The notes: a model not told the origin generated them from the sequence alone. DNA of 64,000 nucleotides from Alphaproteobacteria bacterium GM7ARS4 (GCA_014332745.1 JACONL010000001.1:414658-478657), one strand, 5' to 3'; positions 42,762 through 52,571 are shown, numbered from the stretch's first letter. A program made the numbers and translations.

Positions 42762-43646
42762 TCAAGGAGCAAGAGAGAGTCGGCGTTTTATGGACGCCAC
42801 ACGTCGTTGTAGGGCGTTCTGCTTATGGTATTTTTGATACCAGCGGTAGAGGACAACGGGGAGTTGTGTGGCGATGATGGGGATACCATGCCTGTGGAGA
42901 GTCGTGCTGAGAACGAATTCTGTAACGGGCCAGATCTCACCATGGGTGACATCCCTTTCTTGGTAGAAGGGAATGTCATGGGGAAGCCTCTCGCTTGTCA
43001 TGGCAAAGACATCCATGGCTTTTGAGCTGCCGAAGGCGAAATTATCGCTAATGACGGGGTAAGACATCGTGCGGTAGGTCTTTCGATAGAGCATGCGGCG
43101 TTTGCAGTAGCGTAGCCCCTTAAAATGATAGCGTATGGTGAAGGGATAGTCGATGCCATAGACATGGTGACCTGTGGCGTCATACTCGTCAAGGATAAGG
43201 GGTTTGAGAAAATAACTATCGGTTCTGAGGCGTAGGACGCAGTCATAAGGCATCCCGCACTTTTTTTCATAGTCTTTTTTTAGGCGATTGGCTTGTTGTA
43301 ATGAAGTGAAGAGGGACATGACGACAGGGATACGATATTTCTCGTGGAAGGCGTCAGAGACGTTGGGCAGGGAAAAAGTCTTAGGTTTTTCTGTGGTGAA
43401 GGCTTTGGGTTTCCATGTGGTGCGGATAAAGGGTTCTATATCTCTATCGCATGGCTGGAGATACGCATTATGGACAGCATCATTGGACAGGTCAGAGTCG
43501 GGGTCATACCAGATATGGGCAAAGACATCCTTATGCCATTGGGGATTTGGTTTATGGAGGCACTCTATGTGATTTTGTGCGCATGCTCTGAGATCTCTTG
43601 GTTGTCCCGAGTAGAGGATGGCGAGGCGCTTTTTGGTTGGGGGCAT
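42762..43646 (-). CDS. Glycosyltransferase-like protein, paralog C
   Basis: 294 residues, the most compact member. All signatures are present: KRLAILYSGQPRD, NPQWHKDVFAH, TWKPKAF, a run SLQQANRLKKDYEK followed by YDCVLRLRTD, and DNFAFGSSKAMDVF. Length and motifs suggest it is closest to the ancestral form; A and B carry extensions. Its first 82 nt overlap the 3' end of recO in another frame of the same strand. It is followed after 6 bp by the HAD-nucleotidyltransferase fusion, which supports a role in adding an activated sugar to a surface polymer. Family function is unproven. Confidence 0.65.
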   Translation of the reverse strand: MPPTKKRLAILYSGQPRDLRACAQNHIECLHKPNPQWHKDVFAHIWYDPDSDLSNDAVHNAYLQPCDRDIEPFIRTTWKPKAFTTEKPKTFSLPNVSDAFHEKYRIPVVMSLFTSLQQANRLKKDYEKKCGMPYDCVLRLRTDSYFLKPLILDEYDATGHHVYGIDYPFTIRYHFKGLRYCKRRMLYRKTYRTMSYPVISDNFAFGSSKAMDVFAMTSERLPHDIPFYQERDVTHGEIWPVTEFVLSTTLHRHGIPIIATQLPVVLYRWYQKYHKQNALQRRVASIKRRLSLAP

Positions 43647-44416
43647 CGTGCAATGTCGAACAGGATAAGGCGGCGTTGGTATGGCAGGGGATGGCGATGA
43701 CAGAGATGTTTTTCCAAGAAATACCCGCTCATATTGAGGGCATCAAAGATGTCTTGGCGTGATGGCTGTGGCGACAATGTCCTATGGTGCGCATAGTGGC
43801 ATAGGAAGGGCGGGAGAGGCAAGAGTTTTCTTGCCCATGCTCTTCCTTTGTCGGCGCTGACGGCATGGCCGCTTTTAGGAGAGACATAGATAAGGTCGCG
43901 CGCATGGCATGGCGTGCCAGAGGCGCAATCCCTTAAATCCAGCCCATAACCCATCATGGCGAGGAAATCATATTCCCAACATGCGTATCGTTGGGCGACT
44001 CGCATGCTGTCGTTCTGTGAAGGATGTGAGGCGTGGAGTTGGCGGCGCAAGGCGCACAAACTATGATAGAGGGCGCTTTCTTTCTGTCGCGGTTGGGCGT
44101 GTTGACGCGCAAAGGTCAAGGCGCTGGCGAAACATGCGAGTGCTTGCGGGTGGTTATAGAGCGTCAGCTGGGGGGGTGTAGGCGCGCCATATTCTGGTGT
44201 GTGGGTGAAGAAGCCCATATGGGAGTCGAGACGGGCGCGCCATGTGAGAGTCAGGAGCGTGCCTGCTTGCCATGTGCTCATGCGTTTTTTACTACGTCCG
44301 CCATGGACGAATCCCGTATAGAGGCCATGGTGCTTCGACAAGACAGAGGCGATGCATGCCGATTCGCTGTGGCGTTTCACATCGAGCAGGAGGGCGTGGT
44401 CATGCCATGTTTTCAT
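43565..44416 (-). CDS. recO: DNA repair protein RecO
   Basis: 283 residues. Loads RecA at gaps with RecR and anneals SSB-coated strands. The N-terminal OB fold (HALLLDVKRHSESACIASVLSKHHGLYTGFVHGGRSKK) is typical and the helical domain follows, with CASGTPC in the place of a zinc region. Overlaps era by 4 nt at the start. At the end, about 27 residues (PKSASPSSTRDNQ and on) are read from the alternative frame of the glycosyltransferase gene, suggesting the original stop was lost when the accessory block joined. Confidence 0.85.
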   Translation of the reverse strand: MKTWHDHALLLDVKRHSESACIASVLSKHHGLYTGFVHGGRSKKRMSTWQAGTLLTLTWRARLDSHMGFFTHTPEYGAPTPPQLTLYNHPQALACFASALTFARQHAQPRQKESALYHSLCALRRQLHASHPSQNDSMRVAQRYACWEYDFLAMMGYGLDLRDCASGTPCHARDLIYVSPKSGHAVSADKGRAWARKLLPLPPFLCHYAHHRTLSPQPSRQDIFDALNMSGYFLEKHLCHRHPLPYQRRLILFDIARCPQPKSASPSSTRDNQEISEHAHKIT

Positions 44417-45327
44417 GGGGTCTCACCATAGGTGGGCGTATGGTGGGGTGTGTGAGGCGCATTCTTATTCTTGTGGACGCAGACGCGCAGGAAGAGCTGG
44501 ACATCACGCTTGAGCTGTTGGGTGAGGGCTGAGCGGGCGCGCATACCGATGGCTTTGATACATGCGCCGCCTTTGCCGAGAACGATGGCTTTATGGCTTT
44601 CCTTCCCTAAGACGATACGTTGGCGTATGGTATAGCCTTTTTTGTCGTCATGCCACATATCGGTATAGACGTCGATGGCGTAGGGAATTTCATGGGCTAA
44701 GTGACGCATGAGCTGTTCACGGGTGAGTTCGCATGCGCGTTGTTGGAGTGTTTGGTCGCTCTGTGTGTCTGGTGGGTAGGGCCATGGCTGTGTGAGGGCG
44801 ATGCTGTCCATATGGCGCGTGAGTTTTTCTAGTCCGCTGTTTGTGCGCGCCGATACCATCCAGAGCGATATGTCTGGGGCGTTTGTGTGTATTTTTTGCG
44901 CAAGGGGGAGCAATTTTTTTTTATCGATGCGGTCAATTTTATTGAGGACGACCATTTTTTTGTCAGTGGGGATGTCTTGTTGGCGCAGCTGATGGAGAAG
45001 ATGGATGGGCGGAAGGCGTAGACAATCGATGAGGAGGAGGAGCGCTTCGCTTGTGTGAATGACGCGTCTTGCTGTTTTAAGCATCGCATGTTGGCGCGGT
45101 GTTTTGCTGTCGAAGAAGCCAGGACTATCGGTGAGGATGATTTGGCTCTTCCCATGATGGAGGATGGCGCGCAAGGACTCTCTTGTTGTCTGTGGCTTTG
45201 GCGTGGCGATGGAGACATAGTCGCCTATGAGGGCATTGACGAGGGTTGACTTGCCGGCGTTGGTGAGTCCGACAATACCGACCATGAGACTTTTTTGTTG
45301 GGTCTGGGGTGGGGGACGATGGGACAC
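44413..45327 (-). CDS. era: GTPase Era
   Basis: 304 residues. Binds the 3' end of 16S rRNA in small-subunit assembly. G1 GLTNAGKST is at 20-28. The switch regions (KPQTTRES, DSPGF), NKID and a C-terminal KH domain (IVLGKESHKAIVLGKGGACIKAIG) are all visible. The start is a GTG at 45327, since no ATG precedes the G domain in a useful position. ATGA overlap with recO; 23 bp after rnc. Canonical lepB-rnc-era-recO order. Confidence 0.95.
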   Translation of the reverse strand: MSHRPPPQTQQKSLMVGIVGLTNAGKSTLVNALIGDYVSIATPKPQTTRESLRAILHHGKSQIILTDSPGFFDSKTPRQHAMLKTARRVIHTSEALLLLIDCLRLPPIHLLHQLRQQDIPTDKKMVVLNKIDRIDKKKLLPLAQKIHTNAPDISLWMVSARTNSGLEKLTRHMDSIALTQPWPYPPDTQSDQTLQQRACELTREQLMRHLAHEIPYAIDVYTDMWHDDKKGYTIRQRIVLGKESHKAIVLGKGGACIKAIGMRARSALTQQLKRDVQLFLRVCVHKNKNAPHTPHHTPTYGETP

Positions 45328-45350
45328 GAATGGATGTGTATGATAGAGTC

Positions 45351-46070
45351 TCAGTTTTGTTTGACGTCTTCGACAATATCCTTGATATGGGTCGAGATGA
45401 GATTGAAGGCGGCATCTTTTTCTGCTTGGCGCACATTATACCCTTGCCCTTTGGCGCGTAGCGAGCCGACGCGCACATTGACGGTGAAGGACATCAGTCC
45501 GTTGGTGTTTTGGGTTTTTCTCACCACGTTATAGAGCGGGAGATGGAGTCCGTCTTGTTTCATGGTCCATTCTTGGAGGGCTGTTTTTGCGTCTTTGGGG
45601 GCGGTATCGGGTTGGTTGAGAATATCGTCTTTCCATAATCGCCAGACGAGTCGTTTTGCGTGCGCCATGCCTCCGTCCAGATAGACGGCGCCGATGGCGG
45701 CTTCGATGGCGTCGGCGACGAGGCGTTCAGGCTTAATTTTTTCGATATTGGGCGTGTTCTGATTGGCGCTAAAGAGGATAGGCGTGATATGGTGGCGCGT
45801 TCCTATCTTATTGAGGCAGGATGATGATGCCAGATAGGCGCAGCGTCGCGACAGCTCACCCTCTTTGTCGCGGGGAAAGGAGTCATAGAGGAACATGGAG
45901 ATAATCATGTTGAGGATACGGTCGCCTACGAATTCCAGCCTCTGAAATTCAGGATGTTCCCTGTTCCATGAGGCGTCATGCCATTTTTTATGGGTGAATT
46001 GATAGTCGAGCCACTCTTCCCATGCGCTTTTGGCATGGCGTCTTGTTCTAAAAAGAGACAATAGGCGCAT
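45351..46070 (-). CDS. rnc: Ribonuclease III
   Basis: 239 residues. Cleaves double-stranded RNA, including rRNA precursors. Signature RLEFVGDRIL at 44-53 (Glu46, Asp50), second metal ligands Asp120/Glu123 in VADAIEAAIGAVYLDGG, and a C-terminal dsRNA-binding domain ending RAKGQGYNVRQAEKDAA. Lies between lepB and era. Confidence 0.96.
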   Translation of the reverse strand: MRLLSLFRTRRHAKSAWEEWLDYQFTHKKWHDASWNREHPEFQRLEFVGDRILNMIISMFLYDSFPRDKEGELSRRCAYLASSSCLNKIGTRHHITPILFSANQNTPNIEKIKPERLVADAIEAAIGAVYLDGGMAHAKRLVWRLWKDDILNQPDTAPKDAKTALQEWTMKQDGLHLPLYNVVRKTQNTNGLMSFTVNVRVGSLRAKGQGYNVRQAEKDAAFNLISTHIKDIVEDVKQN

Positions 46071-46108
46071 ATGTTGTCAGTCTGTCCTGTGCTTTGTTGC
46101 GTGATGTG

Positions 46109-46909
46109 TTAGCGTGGCGACATGAAGAAGCGTTCCTGTCGATAGGCTGTGAGCCACCGCCATAGGTTGAAGGGTTCTTCTTGCGTTCGGGGGATACGTG
46201 AGAAAAAGACCATGTCGAGGCGTCCTATCAAGTATTTCTTATGGACGAATCCCACATGGACGATGTCGCGACTATCGCTGGAGTCGTCGCGGTTATCGCC
46301 CATAAAGAAATAATGGTCTTCAGGCACTTTGATACGCGCTGTATCATCGAAGGCCGAGCGGTTGTTGCGTTCCAACGTTTTATAGGACACGGCGTTAGGC
46401 ATGGTTTCTTCATAATGGTGATAGACATCATAGTGCAGGCCGACATAGTCGCTCCCATGGACTTCTCCTATATAGTGTCGTTGTATGGGCTGATCGTTAA
46501 TATAGAGTAATCCCTTTTTCATTTGCACGAAGTCGCCGGGCAGACCGATGAGCCTTTTGACGTAGTCTTTATCTTGTTGTTTAGGATTGCGAAAGACGAT
46601 CACATCGCCTCTTTCTGGCGTCGCGTCCTGCCCGATACGGCCACTGAAGAGAGGCGGACTGAAGGGTAAGGAATAGCGGGAATAGCCATAGGCATACTTC
46701 GAGACGAAGATATAGTCGCCTACAAGCAAGGACGGCACCATCGAGGTCGAGGGAATGGTGAAAGGCTCGAACAAAAAAGAGCGAATGGCAAGGGCTGTCA
46801 GGAGCGCAAAGACAAAGATACGCATGGGCTCACGCACAAGAGCATAGAGTGTCGACAAAAAACGCCAAACGGGTTGATAATCGCGGGGAGGTGAGGCCAT
46901 AGCGCACAT
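46109..46909 (-). CDS. lepB: Signal peptidase I
   Basis: 266 residues. Inner-membrane protease that removes Sec/Tat signal peptides. One transmembrane helix (about 30-46), catalytic Ser56 in PSTSMVPSL and general-base Lys118 in DYVKRLIGLPGD. The box E MGDNRDDSSDSR is intact. The ATG at 46909 has AGGA close by; the ATG at 46900 is an alternative. First gene of lepB-rnc-era-recO and divergent from tsaE. Confidence 0.95.
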   Translation of the reverse strand: MCAMASPPRDYQPVWRFLSTLYALVREPMRIFVFALLTALAIRSFLFEPFTIPSTSMVPSLLVGDYIFVSKYAYGYSRYSLPFSPPLFSGRIGQDATPERGDVIVFRNPKQQDKDYVKRLIGLPGDFVQMKKGLLYINDQPIQRHYIGEVHGSDYVGLHYDVYHHYEETMPNAVSYKTLERNNRSAFDDTARIKVPEDHYFFMGDNRDDSSDSRDIVHVGFVHKKYLIGRLDMVFFSRIPRTQEEPFNLWRWLTAYRQERFFMSPR

Positions 46910-47002
46910 ATTTTCCTATGCCTTCTTTCTATGGTAGGATGGGGTAGAATGCAAGTGTAAAATATCCGCAACATAGCGCATGGTTTGAGGGCGCATGACG
47001 TC

Positions 47003-47551
47003 ATGGCGTTCGATGGAGGACAGGTCATACATACGCGAACACACAGATGGTCGAAGAGGGGACAAGAGGCATGCGCCCGCTTAGCGCATGTGTTGTCGTT
47101 GTTCTTGCGTCAAGGTGATGTTGTTGGCCTCTATGGCGTTTTAGGGGTGGGCAAGACGTATTTTGTGCGTTCTATGCTCTTGCGCTTGGCGGCGCATTAT
47201 GGCGTTGTCCTCGATGCTGTTCCTAGTCCGAGCTATGCGCTCATGCAATGCTATGATATGGGTATGCTGTCCTTGTGGCATGTGGATCTCTATCGTGTGG
47301 AGTCGGTGCGTGCGTTAGAGGCGTTGGGGCTCGAGGAATGTCGTCAAGGGGGCATATGTCTCATCGAGTGGTTTGAGCATGGGAAGGAACTCTTTGCGGG
47401 TGAAGAGCGTTTAGAGATAACATTATCCTTTGCTGATGGCGATTGTGATAGACATATTGTGATGACAGCGTTTGGTGATGATTGGGTTGGTCGCTTGGGC
47501 GCCATAGAGGAGAAAATGCGAGAGGACGATGGTTCAAAAGGCGTTTGTTGA
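47003..47551 (+). CDS. tsaE: tRNA threonylcarbamoyladenosine biosynthesis protein TsaE
   Basis: 182 residues. ATPase that turns over the TsaBD complex in t6A37 modification of ANN-decoding tRNAs, such as the tRNA-Thr in this window. P-loop GVLGVGKT is at 45-52, PSPSYALMQCY in the middle and HVDLYRVES with LGLEE after it. I used the ATG at 47003; an upstream TTG is possible. The 3' end overlaps amgK by 23 nt. The tsaE-amgK-murU order is typical of alphaproteobacteria. Confidence 0.93.
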   Translation: MAFDGGQVIHTRTHRWSKRGQEACARLAHVLSLFLRQGDVVGLYGVLGVGKTYFVRSMLLRLAAHYGVVLDAVPSPSYALMQCYDMGMLSLWHVDLYRVESVRALEALGLEECRQGGICLIEWFEHGKELFAGEERLEITLSFADGDCDRHIVMTAFGDDWVGRLGAIEEKMREDDGSKGVC

Positions 47552-48602
47552 TTTTGTCTGCCAGCAGGGATGGGCGAGTCCGACTCTCGAGCGTTTGGCG
47601 GGGGATGCGTCAGGGCGGCGTTATTGGCGGGTGCGTGGTGGGGTCGGGGGCGGGGGAGAGTCTAGAGATGATGTGTCTTCTCTTCCGTTGGTGCTTCTTG
47701 TCCATGCGCCTCCTCCTGAGGATGTGGGGACATTTTTTCGCGCTGGCCATTATTTGCGTTCTGTTGGTTTGCGCACGCCTCATGTCTATGTGTATGATTT
47801 TTCCCGTCACCTTGCGCTTATCGAGGATTTTGGCGAGAAAAACGTCTATGGCATGCTTTTGCGTGGCGGGCGGGCGGGGCGCAAGAGGATGCTCTATGAA
47901 TGTGCCATAGATGTTTTGGCGACATTGCACAGCCGTTCGAAGGGGGATAAGCAGGCGTTATTTTTGCCTCCCTATGATATGGAGGCTTTACAGAGAGAAC
48001 ATCGCCTTTTTGTGGATTGGTATGTGTCAGCCTGTGGCGTGACATTGCGTGAGAAGGACAAGCAAAATTTTTTAGACAGGTGGCGCATGCTGTTAGACCC
48101 TGTGGTGCGGGGGTTGGAAGAGACGGGGGCGTGGGTGGTGACATTGCGGGATTTTCATGCGGATAACATCATGTTCCTTGCTGATGAGCTTCCGCCGCGC
48201 TGTTGTGGTTTATTGGACTTTCAAGATGCGGTGCGTGGGAGTGTGGCGTATGACGTTGTTTCTCTCTTGTATGATGTGCGTGTGCCACAGGACAGCGCTA
48301 TGCGTCATGCCATGATGGAGCGTTATATGGCGTCTCTTCCTGAGGGAGAGAGGGAGACGTTTTTACATCATTGCGCTCTGTTCAATAGTCAGCGTCTTTG
48401 CAAAATAGCGGGGATTTTCATGCGCCTTGCCATGCGCGACAAGAAGGAGGGGTATCAGCACTATATGCCGAGGGTGATGGCGTTGTTGGAGGACTCGTTA
48501 GAGCATGCCAGTGTGGCGTCCATTAAGGAATGGTTCGAGCGTTATCTTCCTCGAGACAAGCGTCTTTTTCACAAGGAGCTTGTGGGTGAAGGTGACGGTT
48601 AA
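47529..48602 (+). CDS. amgK: N-acetylmuramate/N-acetylglucosamine anomeric kinase-like phosphotransferase
   Basis: 357-residue aminoglycoside-phosphotransferase-fold kinase. The catalytic loop LRDFHADNIMFL and metal-binding LLDFQDAVRG are visible. In Pseudomonas and many alphaproteobacteria the homologue AmgK phosphorylates MurNAc at C1 for the MurU recycling shunt. The adjacent gene is a MurU-type nucleotidyltransferase, supporting the same role. A Gly/Ser-rich loop near 36-50 is an insertion in the N-lobe. Ends exactly one codon before the murU GTG. Confidence 0.85.
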   Translation: MVQKAFVDFVCQQGWASPTLERLAGDASGRRYWRVRGGVGGGGESRDDVSSLPLVLLVHAPPPEDVGTFFRAGHYLRSVGLRTPHVYVYDFSRHLALIEDFGEKNVYGMLLRGGRAGRKRMLYECAIDVLATLHSRSKGDKQALFLPPYDMEALQREHRLFVDWYVSACGVTLREKDKQNFLDRWRMLLDPVVRGLEETGAWVVTLRDFHADNIMFLADELPPRCCGLLDFQDAVRGSVAYDVVSLLYDVRVPQDSAMRHAMMERYMASLPEGERETFLHHCALFNSQRLCKIAGIFMRLAMRDKKEGYQHYMPRVMALLEDSLEHASVASIKEWFERYLPRDKRLFHKELVGEGDG

Positions 48603-49358
48603 GTGGACGTGACGGGCGGTGCGTTTTCTCGGGGCATGATTTTATGTGCGGGGGAAGGGCGGCGTTTGCGTCCCCTCACGGCGTCTCTTGCAAAGCCTTT
48701 GATTGAGATACAGGGCAAGAGTTGCCTTGTGCGCGCCTTAGACCATATGAGTCGTTTTGGCATAGAATGTTGCGTTGTCAATGCGCGTCATCTTGCACAG
48801 CAGGTCAGTGCGTGTGTTGATGCCTATGGGGCGTCATGTCCCTCTATGTCCCTCCATGTGAGTGTGGAGGAGGAGTCATTGGAAAGTGGTGGGGGGGTGA
48901 AAAAGGCGCTTCCTCTCTTAGGCGACAAGCCTTTTTTTGTTGTCAATGGCGACATTGTGTGGCGGGAGGAGGGCGACAGCCATGTTTTTCAGCGTTTGGT
49001 GGAGCGATGGGATGGGAAGCGCATGGATATTGCGATGATGGTGCTCCCGACACCCGTTCCCATGCATGAGGAGTTGGTGGGGGATTTTGATATGGAGGAG
49101 TCATGGCGCGGCTGGGGGCGTTTGTTTCGAGGGAGCAAGCCTTTTTCCTATGTCTTTAGCGGGATACAATTGCTCTCACCCCATCTTTTTGCCGAGACTC
49201 AGGGGCTTGTGTCTTTTTCTTTGAGGCGTCTCTATGACGAGGCGTGGCGCAAGGGACGTCTCTATGGCGTGACCTATGGCGGCGTGTGGTATCACCTATC
49301 GAGCCTTGACCATGTGCGCGCCAGTGCGCAGTGGACGGGTTTATCGAGAGCGCCATAA
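48603..49358 (+). CDS. murU: N-acetylmuramate alpha-1-phosphate uridylyltransferase-like
   Basis: 251 residues of the nucleotidyltransferase family: GMILCAGEGRRLRPLT and AKPLIEIQGKSCL at the N-terminus, ESGGGVKKALPLLG and VVNGDIVW as substrate and metal motifs. With AmgK it would convert MurNAc to UDP-MurNAc, bypassing de novo synthesis. The start is a GTG at 48603, abutting the amgK stop; the first 10 residues are not conserved. A G7 run occurs in the GGG codons near 48889. In many alphaproteobacteria addB follows; here the atp operon intervenes. Confidence 0.85.
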   Translation: MDVTGGAFSRGMILCAGEGRRLRPLTASLAKPLIEIQGKSCLVRALDHMSRFGIECCVVNARHLAQQVSACVDAYGASCPSMSLHVSVEEESLESGGGVKKALPLLGDKPFFVVNGDIVWREEGDSHVFQRLVERWDGKRMDIAMMVLPTPVPMHEELVGDFDMEESWRGWGRLFRGSKPFSYVFSGIQLLSPHLFAETQGLVSFSLRRLYDEAWRKGRLYGVTYGGVWYHLSSLDHVRASAQWTGLSRAP

Positions 49359-49493
49359 AGGCGCGTAAAAGCCGATAAACGTCATGTGATTTTCTTGCGT
49401 CTCTGTCTTTCTTATGGTAAGGCATGGGGAGGCGTGGCGTGCGTCTGAGTGAGGGTGCGTTTTTGCGGCGACATTGTTTTTAGGATTTGGTTC

Positions 49494-50054
49494 ATGGCAT
49501 CGTCATCTGTTTTATCGAAGCGCTTTCCGTTGCGTTATGCCCGTGCGTTGTATGGTGTGGCGCGCAAGGAGGGTGTATTGGATGATGTCGTGCGTGACGG
49601 CGATTCATTGCAGGCGTTGGTAGAGACGAGGGGCGTGCGTCCTTTGTTATCACATCCTTTATTGAACGAGGCGGCGCGCAAGGCGGTTGTTGTTTTTGTG
49701 GGCGAGCGGTTGGGTGTTTGTGATGTCATGAGGCGTTTTTTGCATGTGTTAGCGTTGCGTGGGCGTTTAGGTTTTTTGCCTGAGATTTTGGAGGCGTGGC
49801 GCATGGTGATGAACAAGGAGCGCGCCACGCAGCGGGTGTGTGTGCGTTCGGCATGGGGCTTGACGGCGGCACAGAGGAAGGACATAGAGGGGGCATTGAA
49901 GGCGGGCTATGGGGGGGATATATCGATGGAGGTGGTCGAGGACTCTTCGTTATTATCGGGCATTGTGGTTGATGTGGGCTCGGTGCGTTTTGATGGGTCG
50001 TTATCATCGCAGTTAAGGCAATTAGAACAGCGTATGCAAGGTGAGGCAGTATGA
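49494..50054 (+). CDS. atpH: F1F0 ATP synthase subunit delta
   Basis: 186 residues, the stator-linking delta subunit of F1. [14 protein letters not shown] near 13-26 and the C-terminal beta-rich region ([30 protein letters not shown]) are diagnostic. The ATG at 49494 has AGGA upstream; a longer frame upstream lacks similarity. First of atpHAGDC; the stop overlaps the atpA start by 4 nt. Confidence 0.93.
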   Translation: MASSSVLSKRFPLRYARALYGVARKEGVLDDVVRDGDSLQALVETRGVRPLLSHPLLNEAARKAVVVFVGERLGVCDVMRRFLHVLALRGRLGFLPEILEAWRMVMNKERATQRVCVRSAWGLTAAQRKDIEGALKAGYGGDISMEVVEDSSLLSGIVVDVGSVRFDGSLSSQLRQLEQRMQGEAV

Positions 50055-51607
50055 AGATTCAAGCGTCAGAGATAGCGTCTTTACTAGGGCGTCATATAGA
50101 GAATTTTAAGAGTGAGGGTGAGATTTCCGAGATTGGCAATGTCATTTCTGTGGGTGATGGGATTGCTCGTGTTTATGGTTTGGACAATGTAGAGGCGGGG
50201 GAGATGGTGGAATTCGACGGGGGCAGGCAAGGCATGGCGCTCAATCTGGAGCATGACAATGTGGGTGTTGTCATTTTTGGCGAGGATAAGGCGATTAAAG
50301 AGGGTGATGTTGTCAAGCGTAGTGGCTCAATTCTCTCTGTGCCTGTGGGTAAGGAATTATTGGGTCGCGTTGTCAATGCTTTAGGCGAGCCTATTGATGG
50401 CAAGGGCGCTCTCAAGGCGACACAGACGTCGCGGGTAGAACGTAAGGCGCCGGGGATTATTGCGAGGAAGTCTGTTCATGAGCCTATGCAGACGGGAATC
50501 AAGGCGATCGACAGCCTTATTCCCATTGGGCGAGGGCAGAGGGAGCTGATCATTGGTGACCGCCAGACGGGCAAGACGGCTGTCATCATCGACACCATTC
50601 TCAATCAAAAGAAGATGAACGATGCGGCAAAGGACGATAAGGACAAATTATTCTGTATTTACGTGGGGATAGGGCAAAAGCGTTCGACGGTGGCGCGTCT
50701 TGTCAAGGCGTTAGAGGAGCATGGCGCTTTGGACTACAGCATCATTGTGTCGGCGTCGGCGTCTGAGTCAGCGCCTTTGCAGTTTTTAGCGCCTTATGGT
50801 GGCTGTGCGATGGGTGAGTATTTTCGTGATAATGGCATGCATGCTGTGATTTTTTATGATGATTTATCGCGCCAAGCCGTTGCCTATCGTCAGATGTCTT
50901 TGCTCTTGCGCCGTCCGCCGGGTCGGGAGGCTTATCCGGGGGATGTTTTTTACCTTCACTCGCGTCTTTTGGAGCGTGCGGCTAAGATGAGTGATGCTGA
51001 GGGGGGTGGTTCTCTGACGGCTCTTCCCGTCATTGAGACGCAAGCGGGGGATGTCTCGGCCTATATTCCCACCAATGTCATTTCCATTACTGATGGGCAA
51101 ATTTTCCTAGAGACGGATTTGTTTTACAAGGGGGTGCGCCCAGCCGTGAATGTGGGTATTTCTGTCAGTCGTGTTGGTTCAGCGGCGCAAATGAAAGCTA
51201 TGAAACAGGTGGCGGGAAGTATCAAACTCGATTTAGCGCAATATCGAGAGATGGAGGCATTTTCTCAGTTTGCCAGCGATTTAGATGAATCGACGAGGCA
51301 GTTGCTGGCGCGAGGACAGCGGTTGACGGAATTATTAAAGCAACCGCAATACGAGCCTCTTCCTGTGGAGGAACAAGTGGCGGTGATTTTCTCAGGTGTG
51401 CGTGGCTATTTGGACTCTATTCCTTTGGCGGATATTTCGTCCTTTGAGCAGGCGTTGCGTGAGGAGCTACGTCGTTCGGGGCAGTCTCTCTTAGACGACA
51501 TCCGTCAGGCGGGGCAGCTCTCTCCCGCTATCGAAAAGCGCCTGCAAGAGGTTATCACGTCGGTGGCGTCTCGTTTCGAGAAGGAGGGGGCTCGTGTCGC
51601 AGCTTAA
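50051..51607 (+). CDS. atpA: F1F0 ATP synthase subunit alpha
   Basis: 518 residues. Non-catalytic nucleotide-binding subunit of F1. The beta-barrel domain is followed by Walker A GDRQTGKT at 169-176 and the hallmark [22 protein letters not shown]. Length is slightly above the usual 509-513. Overlaps atpH by 4 nt and atpG by 14 nt. Confidence 0.98.
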   Translation: MKIQASEIASLLGRHIENFKSEGEISEIGNVISVGDGIARVYGLDNVEAGEMVEFDGGRQGMALNLEHDNVGVVIFGEDKAIKEGDVVKRSGSILSVPVGKELLGRVVNALGEPIDGKGALKATQTSRVERKAPGIIARKSVHEPMQTGIKAIDSLIPIGRGQRELIIGDRQTGKTAVIIDTILNQKKMNDAAKDDKDKLFCIYVGIGQKRSTVARLVKALEEHGALDYSIIVSASASESAPLQFLAPYGGCAMGEYFRDNGMHAVIFYDDLSRQAVAYRQMSLLLRRPPGREAYPGDVFYLHSRLLERAAKMSDAEGGGSLTALPVIETQAGDVSAYIPTNVISITDGQIFLETDLFYKGVRPAVNVGISVSRVGSAAQMKAMKQVAGSIKLDLAQYREMEAFSQFASDLDESTRQLLARGQRLTELLKQPQYEPLPVEEQVAVIFSGVRGYLDSIPLADISSFEQALREELRRSGQSLLDDIRQAGQLSPAIEKRLQEVITSVASRFEKEGARVAA

Positions 51608-52571
51608 GGCTTTGCGTCATCGCATTATGTCTGTGCGTTCGACTCGTAAGATTACATCGGCTATGAAAATGGTTGCGGCGGCGCGTTTGCGTAGAGCCCA
51701 GAGCGCGGCGGTGGAGGCGCGTGCCCATGGGCGGGGAGTCCATCATGTCATGCGTCGCCTCACGGAGGAATATCGTCAGCGTGGCCTTTGTCATCCCTTG
51801 TTGTCGATGGCGACAGAGGGCGAGGGCGGGGAGAAGGAGGAGGCGTTGCGTCACCCGCATCGTATCATCTGTATGACGTCGATGCGTGGCTTGTGTGGCA
51901 GCTTTAATGCGGGGATTGTGCGTGCTGTGCGTCTGGATATGATTGAGGGCATCAAGAGAGGGGAGGTCTATCACGTCCTGTGTGTTGGTCGGAAAGGCTA
52001 TCAAGGTCTTCTTCCGTTTGCTCGCCGCTCAAGCCATGCCATCACGTTGATACGTATCGATGAAAAGAATGTCATGACGGATGAAGACAAGGCGCGCGCC
52101 ATAGAGGATATGGTGCGCGCCTCTATGGCGGAGGGCCAATTGGGGAAGGTGACGCTGTACTATGCGCGTTTTCGCACCGCCATCACGCAAATCATCACAT
52201 GTATGCCTCTTATGCCTCTTGGTGGGGCTGAGACAATGGGGGCTTATGGTGGTATGGAGGGAGAGCGTGGTGATGCGGAGGCGCGGCCATCGAACGCTCT
52301 TGACATTGCGCGAGATGGCGTCCATCGTTTCGAGCCAGATGACGAGGCGTTGTTTGAGGATATGGCGTTTTATCGTTTGCGTTGGGTTCTCTATCAGGCG
52401 TTGCTAGAGAGTAGCGCCAGTGAGCATGGGGCGCGGATGACGGCGATGGATAATGCCACAAGGAATGCTGAGGACATGATGAGCCGTTTGACGTTAGAGT
52501 ATAATCGCAAGCGTCAGGCTATGATTACTCGGGAATTGATAGAGATTATATCAGGGGCAGAAGCCCTTTAA
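51594..52571 (+). CDS. atpG: F1F0 ATP synthase subunit gamma
   Basis: 325 residues against about 290 usual. Rotor shaft of F1. The N-terminal helix [33 protein letters not shown] and C-terminal [32 protein letters not shown] are canonical. Extra residues are inserted near 60-90 (Glu/Gly-rich) and near 205-240 (Gly/Glu-rich, low complexity). The start is a GTG at 51594 inside the end of atpA. AtpD follows after 36 bp. Confidence 0.95.
   Translation: MSQLKALRHRIMSVRSTRKITSAMKMVAAARLRRAQSAAVEARAHGRGVHHVMRRLTEEYRQRGLCHPLLSMATEGEGGEKEEALRHPHRIICMTSMRGLCGSFNAGIVRAVRLDMIEGIKRGEVYHVLCVGRKGYQGLLPFARRSSHAITLIRIDEKNVMTDEDKARAIEDMVRASMAEGQLGKVTLYYARFRTAITQIITCMPLMPLGGAETMGAYGGMEGERGDAEARPSNALDIARDGVHRFEPDDEALFEDMAFYRLRWVLYQALLESSASEHGARMTAMDNATRNAEDMMSRLTLEYNRKRQAMITRELIEIISGAEAL

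Noticed and set aside
36197-43646. Accessory block considered as a mobile island
   Set aside because: No integrase, transposase, flanking direct repeats or tRNA boundary is visible; the minus-strand tRNA-less junctions give no attachment site.
49359-49493. Promoter for the atp operon
   Set aside because: TTGCGT and TATGGT hexamers occur but with a 12-bp spacer, too short to call.
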